From: Anoxynatronum sp033549305 | GTDB taxonomy: Bacteria > Bacillota > Clostridia > Peptostreptococcales > Tindalliaceae | Direction: 5' to 3' | DNA length: 21,121 bases | NCBI GenBank assembly: GCA_033549305.1 | Contig: JAWSUV010000042.1 | Coordinates: forward strand, 1-21,121 | Part shown: positions 1 through 6,684 of the stretch, piece after piece | Numbering within the stretch: the stretch's first letter is position 1 | Layout of the letters: every line of letters begins with the position of its first letter | Translations under genes and position numbers: made by a program | Notes under the pieces: model-generated | What the model was told of the DNA's origin: nothing | Databases searched by the model: none | Seen by the model: only the letters and a program-made list of their open reading frames with translations

Positions 1-132
1 GAAGAGAGCGAAAAGCAAAATCTGGCAGAAATCATTGTTTCAAAACACCGCCATGGTGAAACAGGCACTATTGAAATGGTCTGGCTTGGCCAGTACCAGA
101 AATTTGCCGATTCATCCCGTTACAGCAGTTGA
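1..132 (+). CDS. dnaB: Replicative DNA helicase DnaB, C-terminal fragment (5' end outside window)
   Basis: Reading frame 1 from the first base is open for 43 codons and ends with TGA at 130-132. The peptide contains NLAEIIVSKHRHGETGT followed by IEMVWLGQYQKFAD. This is the characteristic C-terminus of bacterial DnaB-type hexameric helicases, where the usual form is AEII..K.RNGPTGTV..W...Y.RF. DnaB unwinds DNA at the replication fork. The ATPase motifs lie upstream of the window, so only the tail can be judged; it looks intact and ends at a normal place. The helicase fits well with the DnaI-type loader and DnaD-like protein encoded about 4 kb downstream on the other strand. No terminator is visible before the next promoter. 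Confidence 0.88.
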   Translation, partial: EESEKQNLAEIIVSKHRHGETGTIEMVWLGQYQKFADSSRYSS

Positions 133-173
133 TGCAAGGCTTCGTCCAGCGATTTTAATCGTCGGATCCTGTC

Positions 174-202
174 TTGCGTCGGGTCGGCTTCTGTGTTACA
201 AT
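174..202 (+). promoter_or_regulatory. Sigma-A type promoter for the DUF1858 gene
   Basis: TTGCGT at 174-179 and TACAAT at 197-202 are separated by 17 bases. Transcription would start near 209, giving a leader of about 50 bases with a GGAGGG Shine-Dalgarno sequence just before the ATG at 262. It lies between the dnaB stop and the small gene, so that gene probably has its own transcript. Confidence 0.6.
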
Positions 203-261
203 AATGTTGAGTGTTTTACTATGGATTTTACAGGCAGCGGTTTGCCTGAAGGAGGGATAGA

Positions 262-471
262 ATGGCTAAAATAACCCATGAAATGACCATTATGGAGGTC
301 TTGAAAATGGATCCCGGTGTGGCTCCTATCTTTATGAAACATGGACTTCACTGTCTTGGATGCCCCGGTGCCACCATGGAAAGCATCCATGATGCCGGTC
401 AGGTACACGGCATTGATGTGGATGTCCTGGTGAACGAGTTGAACCAGTACATGGAAAACAGTGCTTCATAA
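262..471 (+). CDS. DUF1858 small CxxC protein (hybrid-cluster-associated disulfide family)
   Basis: A 69-residue cytoplasmic protein. It starts THEMTIMEVLKMDPGVAPIF and then has HGLHCLGCPGA, with cysteines at about 31 and 34. This pattern (a short N-terminal helix pair, then a CxxC in a C-x-G-C context) is typical of the DUF1858 / prismane-associated redox disulfide family found in anaerobes. In that family the pair is thought to be redox active, sometimes alongside hybrid-cluster protein, but no such partner is encoded in this window. The ATG has a strong SD (GAAGGAGGGA at about 249-258) and the promoter at 174-202. The gene is monocistronic, closed by the hairpin at 501-536. The biochemical role is unproven; family assignment is confident. 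Confidence 0.88.
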   Translation: MAKITHEMTIMEVLKMDPGVAPIFMKHGLHCLGCPGATMESIHDAGQVHGIDVDVLVNELNQYMENSAS

Positions 472-500
472 AGAAGGCATGAAGTGATCAGGAACAACCT

Positions 501-536
501 AAAAACCCCGGCGAACGAAAGTTCGCCGGGGTTTTT
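501..536. terminator. Bidirectional rho-independent terminator
   Basis: A perfect 16-bp inverted repeat (501-516 with 521-536) closes on a GAAA tetraloop. Its GC-rich core CCCCGGCGAAC is flanked by A5 on the left and T5 on the right, so it works as a terminator in both directions. It lies between the converging DUF1858 gene (stop 471) and the alarmone synthetase (stop 548). Confidence 0.93.
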
Positions 537-547
537 CTCTGATGAGG

Positions 548-1306
548 CTACTGGCGGTGCGGGTTAAACAACAGGGACAGAAAATCCAGGGGAAGAGGCA
601 ACCGGTTACCACTGATAAAAAGTTCCTGTAAATCTTCTTCAGAGGGGGGACAGCTGTTTTTTACCTGCTGCATCTCCTGATGAATCTGCTCCATCTTGGC
701 ATCGAGCCGCGCGACAGTCTCTGCTGCTTCCTTCAGACCGTCTTTCAAATGAGAAGGAACGTCCTTGTCATATTTATAGTAAATTTTGTGTTCCAGGCTG
801 GCCCAGAAATCCATGGCAATGGTCCGGATCTGAACCTCCACGTAAACATCTGAAACCCGGTCCGACAGCGGAACAGGCGTTTGCAGGATCATGTGCAGGC
901 TTTGGTAACCATTGGGCTTGGGGGCCTTAATGTAATCCTTGTATTCCACCACCGTGATGTCCTGTTGTTTTTGCAGAAGGTCACTGACCTTATAAATATC
1001 AGAAACAAAAGAACAGTTTATACGAAGTCCGGCAATATCCCGGACATTTTCGCGGATAGACTCCAGAGACCAGTCATACCCACGCCGCTGGATCTTTTTC
1101 AGGATGCTTTCCGGTGTTTTGAGACGGGATTTCACATGTTCAATCGGATTGTAATCGTGGATCAGTTCAAATTCCTGCTTCATGATATCGATCTTTGTCT
1201 TGATTTCTTCCAGGCCAAATTTATAGGAGAGCATGAAACGTGTCAACTCGTGCTTAAATCGTTTCAACTGTTCCAGACGGTCTTGGGGAAGGGGATTGCG
1301 ATTCAT
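548..1306 (-). CDS. Small alarmone synthetase, RelP/YwaC type GTP pyrophosphokinase
   Basis: This 252-residue protein has a single RelA/SpoT synthetase domain and no HD hydrolase, TGS or ACT parts. It should transfer pyrophosphate from ATP to GTP or GDP to make (p)ppGpp. Visible motifs are HVKSRLKTPESI (58-68), DIAGLRI (90-96), KDYIKAPKPNGYQSLH (123-138, substrate loop) and VEVQIRTIAMDFWASLEHK (156-174, with the catalytic-site Glu in EVQIRT). The wording matches Bacillus YwaC (RelP) more closely than YjbM (RelQ), notably KDYI..PKPNGY and MDFWASLEHKIYYK. About 40 residues after the helical tail look like a variable extension. The ATG at 1306-1304 has a GAGGAG SD about 8 bases upstream and a consensus promoter further up. 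It is monocistronic. Confidence 0.92.
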   Translation of the reverse strand: MNRNPLPQDRLEQLKRFKHELTRFMLSYKFGLEEIKTKIDIMKQEFELIHDYNPIEHVKSRLKTPESILKKIQRRGYDWSLESIRENVRDIAGLRINCSFVSDIYKVSDLLQKQQDITVVEYKDYIKAPKPNGYQSLHMILQTPVPLSDRVSDVYVEVQIRTIAMDFWASLEHKIYYKYDKDVPSHLKDGLKEAAETVARLDAKMEQIHQEMQQVKNSCPPSEEDLQELFISGNRLPLPLDFLSLLFNPHRQ

Positions 1307-1364
1307 TTGCCATCACTCCTCGAGATTTCGCGGTAGATCTGGGATGGGGTAGACGTGCACCTCT

Positions 1365-1393
1365 ATTATGGCAAAGAGAAGGAAACCTGTCAA
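1365..1393 (-). promoter_or_regulatory. Consensus promoter for the alarmone synthetase
   Basis: On the minus strand TTGACA (1393-1388) and CATAAT (1370-1365) are separated by exactly 17 bases. A start near 1358 gives a leader of about 50 bases before the ATG at 1306. A perfect -35 and a near-perfect -10 suggest strong housekeeping transcription. Confidence 0.75.
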
Positions 1394-1473
1394 ATGGAAA
1401 GAGAAGGGTTCTGTGCTTCACGGGTATGAGCCGCTCATGAGAAGGATAAAAAACGAAGGATCACAAAAAAGGT

Positions 1474-1503
1474 GAAACAAATCGGTCGTTTTTACGTTAT
1501 GAT
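1474..1503 (+). promoter_or_regulatory. Possible promoter for the small membrane protein/YbjQ pair
   Basis: TATGAT at 1498-1503 is a good -10 and lies about 20 bases before the AGAGGTGA Shine-Dalgarno. A weak -35, GAAACA, sits 18 bases upstream at 1474-1479. The placement is sensible but the -35 is poor, so this is tentative. Confidence 0.4.
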
Positions 1504-1525
1504 GAATGAAAAGAGGTGATGAACC

Positions 1526-1753
1526 ATGATCAAATACCTGATACCCATCCTGATTATCGGCATTGTACTGATCTGGTTGGGATTGTACGGTTTCGCGATC
1601 TTATCCATTCCGATGGGGTCTGGAATGGAAACAGTCTTTAGAATCACCGGACTAACAGTTGTCGTGTGCGTCATGGGAATAGCAGTGAAGGTTCTTGTGG
1701 ACCGGATCCGCGAAATTAAAAAGGAGGAAGAAGATGATTATCGTCAATACTGA
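1526..1753 (+). CDS. Small two-helix membrane protein, unrecognised
   Basis: A 75-residue protein with two hydrophobic stretches, roughly residues 4-27 and 38-58, followed by a charged tail (VDRIREIKKEEEDDYRQY) that is probably cytoplasmic. No family is recognised. The ATG follows AAGAGGTGATGAACC, a good SD. Its last 20 bases overlap the start of the next gene, and the AAGGAGG that encodes part of the KKEEE tail also serves as the ribosome binding site of the YbjQ-family gene. The two are therefore almost certainly co-transcribed and translationally coupled. A role as membrane partner of the YbjQ-like protein is only an inference. Confidence 0.75.
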   Translation: MIKYLIPILIIGIVLIWLGLYGFAILSIPMGSGMETVFRITGLTVVVCVMGIAVKVLVDRIREIKKEEEDDYRQY

Positions 1754-2045
1754 TTTTATTTCAGGAAAAGAACTGGAAACGCTTGGCATGGTGAAAGGGT
1801 CAGTGATTCAGGCCAAACATGTGGGGAAAGACATCATGAGCGGGCTGAAAGGCCTTGTGGGGGGCGAACTGACCGCTTATTCAGAGATGATGAATGAAGC
1901 CAGAGCCAAAGCCACCAAGCGGATGGTGGAAGAAGCCCAGGCCATGGGGGCGGATGCCGTTGTCAATATGCGGTACACATCATCAACGGTAATGCAGGGA
2001 GCAGCGGAAATCCTGGCGTATGGGACGGCCGTAAAATTTAAATAA
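1734..2045 (+). CDS. YbjQ family (UPF0145/DUF74) protein
   Basis: The protein is 103 residues when started at the ATG at 1734. That start has AAGGAGG at 1721-1727 seven bases upstream. An upstream in-frame start at 1695 would add 13 basic residues that the family lacks. The sequence runs MIIVNTDFISGKELETLGMVKG, then GGELTAYSEMMNEARAKA, then AMGADAVVNMRYTSSTVM and AEILAYGTAV. This is the typical YbjQ layout: a small pentamer-forming alpha/beta protein sometimes called a putative heavy-metal binding domain. True function in the family is unclear. It lies downstream of and overlaps a small membrane protein gene, and is followed by a terminator. Confidence 0.9.
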   Translation: MIIVNTDFISGKELETLGMVKGSVIQAKHVGKDIMSGLKGLVGGELTAYSEMMNEARAKATKRMVEEAQAMGADAVVNMRYTSSTVMQGAAEILAYGTAVKFK

Positions 2046-2091
2046 CAGGTGATCATAACATGAGGGTTAAACCGGAACCCGTGACATGATC

Positions 2092-2150
2092 CCTCCAAAG
2101 AAGACAGTCGAATGAATCAATATTGGACCAGTCTGCTTGGAGGTTTTTTT
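2092..2150 (+). terminator. Rho-independent terminator after the YbjQ gene
   Basis: CCTCCAA (2092-2098) pairs with TTGGAGG (2137-2143), with an additional AGAC/GTCT pairing inside, and is followed by T7 at 2144-2150. The loop is long, about 38 bases, but the closing stem plus T-tract is typical of a terminator. Confidence 0.7.
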
Positions 2151-2310
2151 AAGCACTCAATTTGATGAATCAGGTGACGGAAAAAAGAAAAGAATGACGA
2201 GTGCTGTATAAAAATCACAAATAAAGGAATAAATTTGGTGAAAATTAGCGAAAAAAACCTCAAATCATGGAACAATGATCCGCCGATACAAAATAACGTT
2301 CATTTATTTG

Positions 2311-2340
2311 TTGACCCTTCCGGTGAGCCTGTGGTACGAT
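2311..2340 (+). promoter_or_regulatory. purA promoter
   Basis: TTGACC at 2311-2316 and TACGAT at 2335-2340 are 18 bases apart. Transcription would begin near 2347, only about 20 bases before the purA ATG at 2368. This leaves the SD AGGAGTGG in the leader and excludes the longer in-frame start at 2275. Confidence 0.7.
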
Positions 2341-2367
2341 ATAGGAGCATTGAGAGGAGTGGAAATC

Positions 2368-3651
2368 ATGTCGACAACCGCGATTGTGGGCGCCCAGTGG
2401 GGCGATGAAGGAAAAGGAAAAGTCATAGACTACCTGGCCAGCCAGGCAGATGTGATAGTGCGGGCTCAGGGAGGTAATAACGCCGGTCATACGGTGGTGG
2501 TGGGAGAGACCAAATACACCTTTCACCTGATGCCTTCGGGGGTGCTTTATGACGGGAAAACGAATCTGATTGCCGGTGGCGTGGTTTTTGATCCCGAAGG
2601 ATTTCTGAATGAAATGGCAAGACTTAATGCCCAGGGAGTTAAAATCAGCAATGTGTACATTGATGAACGCGCACACTTGATTTTCCCTTATCACAAACGC
2701 ATTGACGAGCTGCAGGAAGAAGCCCGTGGAGAGGAATCAATCGGGACCACCAAACGGGGAATAGGCCCCTGCTACATGGATAAGATCGAGCGAACCGGGA
2801 TTCGTGTGGGAGAGTTTCTGCATCCTGACCGACTGGCAAAATTCATCGGGAAGCAAACTGCCCGAAAGAATCTGATCCTGGAAAAAGTGTATGGTGTTTC
2901 TGGGTTTGATTCGCAGGAAATGATTGAGACCTACCTGGCATATGCGAAACAACTGGCTCCCTACATCACTGATACCAACCGATTACTCCAGGAAGCGCTT
3001 GCTCAGGGCAAAAAAGTACTCCTGGAAGGAGCCCAGGGAGCGTTGCTGGATATTGATCACGGCACCTATCCTTATGTCACTTCCTCTCATCCGACCGCGG
3101 GCGGATTCTGTACCGGTGCCGGAATCGGCCCCAACCAGATTGATGAGGTGATCGGTATTGTGAAAGCCTATACTACCCGGGTCGGGAAAGGCCCTTTCCC
3201 GACGGAGGAAGATAATTCCACAGGAGATGCAATTCGGATTAAAGGCAAGGAATTCGGCTCCACCACCGGACGGCCCCGACGCTGCGGATGGCTGGATGGG
3301 ATCATGCTGCGCTATACTGCCCGCATTAATGGGATGACCGGAATTGCCCTCATGCTGGTGGATGTGCTGGATCAGTTTGAAGAAATCAAGTTTTGCACCG
3401 GATATGAACTGGATGGTGAAGTGATGACGCATTTTCCAGCCAATCTGGCCGATCTGGAACGGTGCCGGCCTGTGTACCGGATGCTGAAGGGGTGGCAGAA
3501 GGACATCACAGACATCACCAGCTACGAAGGACTGCCACGGGAAATAAAAGATTATATCGGTGTCATTGAAGATTTTATCGGCGTCCCGGTCAAACTGATT
3601 TCTGTCGGACCAAAAAGAAGTCAGACCATTGTCAGGGAGACGCTTATCTGA
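2368..3651 (+). CDS. purA: Adenylosuccinate synthetase
   Basis: A 427-residue cytoplasmic enzyme making adenylosuccinate from IMP, aspartate and GTP, the first committed step from IMP to AMP. Family landmarks are present in order: GAQWGDEGKGK at 8-18 (GTP loop with the catalytic Asp 13), GGNNAGHT at 35-42 (catalytic His 41), GTTKRGIGPCY at 126-136, then LLEGAQGALLDIDHGTYPYVTSS and TTGRPRRCGWLD. Length is normal for the family. The ATG at 2368 is chosen because it gives the canonical N-terminus, has AGGAGTGG upstream, and the promoter lies inside the alternative 5' extension. It is monocistronic between its own promoter and the terminator at 3687-3714. Proximity to dnaB and the wal genes is common in Firmicutes. 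Confidence 0.98.
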   Translation: MSTTAIVGAQWGDEGKGKVIDYLASQADVIVRAQGGNNAGHTVVVGETKYTFHLMPSGVLYDGKTNLIAGGVVFDPEGFLNEMARLNAQGVKISNVYIDERAHLIFPYHKRIDELQEEARGEESIGTTKRGIGPCYMDKIERTGIRVGEFLHPDRLAKFIGKQTARKNLILEKVYGVSGFDSQEMIETYLAYAKQLAPYITDTNRLLQEALAQGKKVLLEGAQGALLDIDHGTYPYVTSSHPTAGGFCTGAGIGPNQIDEVIGIVKAYTTRVGKGPFPTEEDNSTGDAIRIKGKEFGSTTGRPRRCGWLDGIMLRYTARINGMTGIALMLVDVLDQFEEIKFCTGYELDGEVMTHFPANLADLERCRPVYRMLKGWQKDITDITSYEGLPREIKDYIGVIEDFIGVPVKLISVGPKRSQTIVRETLI

Positions 3652-3686
3652 GATTAAGGTGCAACATCATTGGTTGGAGACAGCAA

Positions 3687-3714
3687 AAAACCGGCTTCTG
3701 GGATGGCCGGTTTT
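3687..3714. terminator. Terminator between purA and ybaK (bidirectional)
   Basis: AAAACCGGC at 3687-3695 pairs perfectly with GCCGGTTTT at 3706-3714 around a 10-base loop. A-runs and T-runs on either side let it serve both converging genes, purA (stop 3651) and the minus-strand deacylase (stop 3739). Confidence 0.88.
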
Positions 3715-3738
3715 CGTTTGTTTTGCATCAATCAGTGG

Positions 3739-4218
3739 TCATCTCTGGATTAATGAAACGGGGAGGGCACCCACCGCTTCCATGAGGTCAATGGGGTTCA
3801 GTTCAAGCAACAGCCCTTTATGCCCGGCATTCACCATAATGGCGGAATATTTCAGAGCGCTTTCGTCCAGATAAACGGGATAGGGTTTCTTTAATCCGAT
3901 GGGAGAGACGCCGCCCCGGATATACCCTGTCAATGCCTGGATCTCCTTCAGGGGAACCATTTCAACTTTTTTGTTGCCGCTGGCCGATGCCAGGGCTTTA
4001 AGGTTGAGTTCGGCATCGCCTGGGAGGCAGGCGACGATTACCCCGGTTTTGTCGCCCTTCAGCACCAGCGTTTTAAAAAGCCGGGATACGTCAAAATCAT
4101 TGATGACGGCAATGTGTTCCGCGCTTAAATCAGCCTCATCGAGCAGATAAGGCTTAAGGGCATAGCTGATTCTCAGGCTGTCCAGCCTTCGGGCGGCATT
4201 GGTTTTCCCTTTGGCCAT
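3739..4218 (-). CDS. ybaK: Cys-tRNA(Pro)/Cys-tRNA(Cys) deacylase, YbaK/EbsC family
   Basis: This 159-residue single-domain protein belongs to the YbaK branch of the INS/ProX editing family. These enzymes act in trans to hydrolyse Cys misacylated on tRNA(Pro) by prolyl-tRNA synthetase. Matching features are MAKGKTNAARRLDSL at the N-terminus, FKTLVLKGD with the conserved catalytic-site lysine near 49, ACLPGDAELNLKALA, and GYIRGGVSPIGLKK at 99-111, the hallmark GG.SP.G loop. The ATG has GGAGGAACC directly upstream. It is the last gene of the minus-strand operon, 12 bases after the helicase loader stop. The functional link with replication loading is probably only operonic. Confidence 0.93.
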   Translation of the reverse strand: MAKGKTNAARRLDSLRISYALKPYLLDEADLSAEHIAVINDFDVSRLFKTLVLKGDKTGVIVACLPGDAELNLKALASASGNKKVEMVPLKEIQALTGYIRGGVSPIGLKKPYPVYLDESALKYSAIMVNAGHKGLLLELNPIDLMEAVGALPVSLIQR

Positions 4219-4230
4219 GATGGTTCCTCC

Positions 4231-5229
4231 TTACTCCGCTCCAGCTCTTTCCCATCGGACATCCTTGCCAAAAAATTTAACAAAATTGTAATGAGCAAAA
4301 ATGCGGGAACAAATCCGGTCATCGTAACGCTCCATTAATGCGCTTGGAGGCAGATTAGTGGAGATCAGCGTTTTTCGCCCTTCGAGCTGGCGGGTATTGA
4401 TGATCTGGAATAACTGGCTGTTGGTGAAGGTATTGGTCAGCTCCGTCCCAAGGTCGTCAATGATTAACAGATCGCTGGCAAAAAGGCGTTCGAGCGTCTG
4501 TGGGTCTTTCTCCCGGGCATCTCTGCCAAAATAATTGGCTTCCAGCAGGCTGATAAGCTTAATGGCTGTCTGGTAAATGACAATCCGGCCGTGATCCAGC
4601 AGGGATTTGGCGATACAATTGGCCATAAAGGTTTTTCCCAGTCCTGTAGGACCGAAAAACAGCAGGTTTTTTTCCTCCGGCAAGTCAAAGTTAAAGGCAA
4701 AGCCTTCGCATTCATGGAGAATTTGAAGCATGTTTTCGCGTTGAGACAGACTTTCTCCGCTCACTTTGTCTTGGGAGAACAGGTCGAGTCTGAATGTTTT
4801 AAAATTCTCCTTTTCGAGGATTCCGGAGAGATTGGACATTTGATAGGCTTCGTTAATCAGCTGCTGCTTAAAACAGCTGCAATGAGAACCATCCTTTAAA
4901 ATGCCCCGGTCCGCACACTGGGAGCAGGTCCAATCGGGCTCAAAATCTGCGTCGGTGAGACCATGACGGCTCATTACGTCCTGGCGTTGTTTCCCCATGA
5001 AGGTTAAGTCTTTCTCCAACTGGGACAATAGCGCCTCCTGATTTTCGGGCTCTGCCAGCAGTCCCCGGGATATGGACAGGCTTTTTCGGGTCATCTGTGA
5101 TTCGAGAGCCGCCAGCTCGGGGATGCGCTTGTAAATGGCCGAGACTTTTTCTTCCCGCCTGGCTTCAGCTGAACGCCGGTTTTTTTCATACGTCATCATA
5201 ATTTCCTGCACAACAGCTGACCGCTTCAT
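4231..5229 (-). CDS. DnaI/DnaC-type replicative helicase loader ATPase
   Basis: A 332-residue protein that should load the DnaB helicase at the origin and during restart. An N-terminal charged helical region (1-90, helicase interaction) is followed by a zinc-binding cluster with Cys 102, 105, 117 and 119 (CSQC...CSC). The AAA+ domain follows: Walker A GPTGLGKT at 193-200, Walker B LLIIDDLG at 254-261, sensor 1 STN at 290-292, and an Arg-finger region DRICSRI at 304-310. This domain order matches Bacillus DnaI. The ATG overlaps the TGA of the upstream DnaD-like gene (ATGA, 4 bases), so the two are translationally coupled. It shares a chromosome neighbourhood with dnaB. Confidence 0.93.
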   Translation of the reverse strand: MKRSAVVQEIMMTYEKNRRSAEARREEKVSAIYKRIPELAALESQMTRKSLSISRGLLAEPENQEALLSQLEKDLTFMGKQRQDVMSRHGLTDADFEPDWTCSQCADRGILKDGSHCSCFKQQLINEAYQMSNLSGILEKENFKTFRLDLFSQDKVSGESLSQRENMLQILHECEGFAFNFDLPEEKNLLFFGPTGLGKTFMANCIAKSLLDHGRIVIYQTAIKLISLLEANYFGRDAREKDPQTLERLFASDLLIIDDLGTELTNTFTNSQLFQIINTRQLEGRKTLISTNLPPSALMERYDDRICSRIFAHYNFVKFFGKDVRWERAGAE

Positions 5230-6320
5230 GACTCATCCCCCTTACGCGGGCGTCGTTTTCGGCCCAGCAGAATTTTTTCAAGCTCTTCGTTGGTATAGTC
5301 TTTACCGCGGCTCTCCGGCAGGTGGAAGCCGGTTTTTTTTGCCTGGCGAACCGATGACACGTCGCGATTCCCAGCGGATCCGGATTTTTCCCTGCGAAGC
5401 TTCTCCTGACGATCGACCGCCTCAGGTGTTTGAAGGCCGTCCTGATGCCACCGTTCCAGAATGCCGTTAATGTACTTGATGCTGGGTTTCGCTGTACCGG
5501 CGGACAAATCACATGCCTTCAGGATCATTTCCATCGAAAAATGATACTGATCAAACCAGGCGTCCATGATCCGGCTTTCCGCCTCTGAGGGAAGCCGGCC
5601 ATGGAAACCCAGGGATTTAAACACAGTGTTGTGTTGCCGGTAACGCAGCTGCATTTTATCCAGAAAGGCCTGTACCAGTTCCGGCGAGGTTAACCCTTCG
5701 TCTACCCAGTTACGCACAATTCCGGCCACATAGGGAAGACTGCGCACGTCCTTCTGCAGAACTGCATATTGAAAAGCCATTATGACCACCTGTTTATCCA
5801 CTTTATAATGGTGAAGCCATTCCAGGATTTGCATTTCTTCGTTGGGCACCAGCGCCCGCTGCAACAGCCGGTCAATCTTTTCGAAAAACTGACGGAAACC
5901 TTCTTTTTCATGCACTTCCAGCAGGTCGGCAGGGGTTGCTGCATAGGAGGATGGAGCGGGGTTGTTTGTCTCCGCCACGGGAAATGTCAGTCCTGCATGC
6001 TTTAAGTGAAGGGTCTTTAAAGAGACGAATTCAACAACAGGCTCTTCCGCCGTATCTCCGGAGGGGACGAGCCGAACCAGGTTTTTCTCTTCCCAGTATT
6101 GCCAGGCGCGGGCAACTTCCTCCGCGGGAAGGTTCAGGTTATTGGCAATCGTGTGGGAGGTAAACCGCTTACCTTCGGTTGCTTGCAGGGAATACCGATA
6201 TCCCAGCAGATAGACCTTGACAAAATCTCCCGGGGCCATGGGCATATAGAGATCCAAAAAGAGGTTTTCGACCGGCGTGTCGTGAAGGTCCACCGGGATT
6301 TTTTCCAATTGAAAAGGCAT
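5226..6320 (-). CDS. DnaD/DnaB-like primosomal replication initiation protein
   Basis: A 364-residue protein. It has an N-terminal winged-helix region (about 18-103), then two tandem DnaD-type helical domains (about 140-222 with YVAGIVRNWVDEGL, and 228-302 with YINGILERWHQDGL), then a basic tail with TNEELEKILLGRKRRPRK. The I.. IL..W...G motif repeated twice is the signature of DnaD/DnaB-like domains of Firmicute primosome proteins, which remodel DNA and recruit the helicase-loader complex. Three consecutive ATGs exist (6326, 6323, 6320). AGGAG at 6329-6333 is 2, 5 and 8 bases from them, so the third gives the best spacing, though 6326 cannot be excluded. It heads an operon with the loader and ybaK. 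Confidence 0.88.
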   Translation of the reverse strand: MPFQLEKIPVDLHDTPVENLFLDLYMPMAPGDFVKVYLLGYRYSLQATEGKRFTSHTIANNLNLPAEEVARAWQYWEEKNLVRLVPSGDTAEEPVVEFVSLKTLHLKHAGLTFPVAETNNPAPSSYAATPADLLEVHEKEGFRQFFEKIDRLLQRALVPNEEMQILEWLHHYKVDKQVVIMAFQYAVLQKDVRSLPYVAGIVRNWVDEGLTSPELVQAFLDKMQLRYRQHNTVFKSLGFHGRLPSEAESRIMDAWFDQYHFSMEMILKACDLSAGTAKPSIKYINGILERWHQDGLQTPEAVDRQEKLRREKSGSAGNRDVSSVRQAKKTGFHLPESRGKDYTNEELEKILLGRKRRPRKGDES

Positions 6321-6398
6321 CATCATCGCTCCTGAACCTATTATTGTTACCCTGCGATTTGTCGATCAACCAGCCATCGGCACCAGGGATGTGATTTC

Positions 6399-6407
6399 AT
6401 TATACCA
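6399..6407 (-). promoter_or_regulatory. Extended -10 promoter of the DnaD-like/DnaI/ybaK operon
   Basis: Read on the minus strand the site is TGGTATAAT: a perfect TATAAT (6404-6399) preceded by TGG (6407-6405), an extended -10. No good -35 lies 16-18 bases upstream. The transcript would start near 6392, leaving about 60-70 bases of leader before the ATG. Confidence 0.6.
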
Positions 6408-6517
6408 CAGCTGCCTTGCGGCGTTCATCAGCGAAAAAATCAAAGGATAAACTCGGGCAGTTATCGATAAAACCGTTGAAATCAGCCCATAGAAAAAGAA
6501 CAAACCCATGTTCTGTA

Positions 6518-6546
6518 TTGTATCCGGGACTTTAGTAGGATATAAT
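6518..6546 (+). promoter_or_regulatory. Promoter of the M23 peptidase gene
   Basis: TTGTAT at 6518-6523 and a perfect TATAAT at 6541-6546 are separated by 17 bases. The start would be near 6553, so the mRNA carries a leader of about 130 bases. Confidence 0.68.
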
Positions 6547-6558
6547 ATTTTCGTGTTA

Positions 6559-6585
6559 CGGCTCTCATTAATAACGGGAGAGCTG
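6559..6585 (+). other. Hairpin at the 5' end of the M23 peptidase leader
   Basis: CGGCTCTC (6559-6566) can pair with GAGAGCTG (6578-6585) around an 11-base loop, allowing one G-U pair. It lies within a few bases of the inferred mRNA start, so it may stabilise the transcript. It has no T-tract and is not a terminator. Confidence 0.4.
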
Positions 6586-6684
6586 TTTGCGTGTTTCAAC
6601 AATCAGAAAAGACAACGGTATAACCGCAGCTATTCGTTTCAGCACAGTGTGCGACTTTAGCCGTCATCAGGAGGGGATCAGCGC

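Larger units (their letters stand above)
2046..2367. other. Intergenic region between the YbjQ gene and purA
   Basis: 322 bases without a convincing gene. It holds a terminator (2092-2150), an A-rich stretch (about 2160-2260) with no clear ORF, an inverted pair AGCACTC (2152-2158) and GAGTGCT (2199-2205) spaced 40 bases apart, and the purA promoter (2311-2340). No riboswitch class was recognised. Confidence 0.7.
6321..6684. other. Divergent regulatory region between the loader operon and the M23 peptidase gene
   Basis: About 360 bases without a convincing gene. It holds an extended -10 promoter firing left (6399-6407), a sigma-A type promoter firing right (6518-6546) and a leader of about 130 bases for the peptidase. 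That leader contains an 8-bp hairpin (6559-6585). No known riboswitch, including the c-di-AMP type that often precedes cell-wall hydrolases, could be recognised. No WalR-type repeat was found here. Confidence 0.65.

Noticed and set aside
881..1336. A 151-codon plus-strand ORF opposite the alarmone synthetase
   Set aside because: It is antisense to a clearly conserved gene, with no SD or recognisable domain.
2152..2205. AGCACTC and GAGTGCT inverted halves like the CIRCE/HrcA operator (TTAGCACTC-N9-GAGTGCTAA)
   Set aside because: The halves are 40 bases apart instead of 9, directly after a terminator, and the flanking TT/AA is not conserved. No heat-shock gene follows.
2275..2367. Longer N-terminus for purA starting at 2275
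   Set aside because: It precedes the canonical start, has no SD, and the purA promoter -10 (2335-2340) lies inside it, so it would not be transcribed.
6399..6546. WalR-type box in the M23 peptidase promoter region
   Set aside because: Both strands were read for TGTWAH-N5-TGTWAH; only single half-sites such as TGTATT appear, none paired at the right distance.
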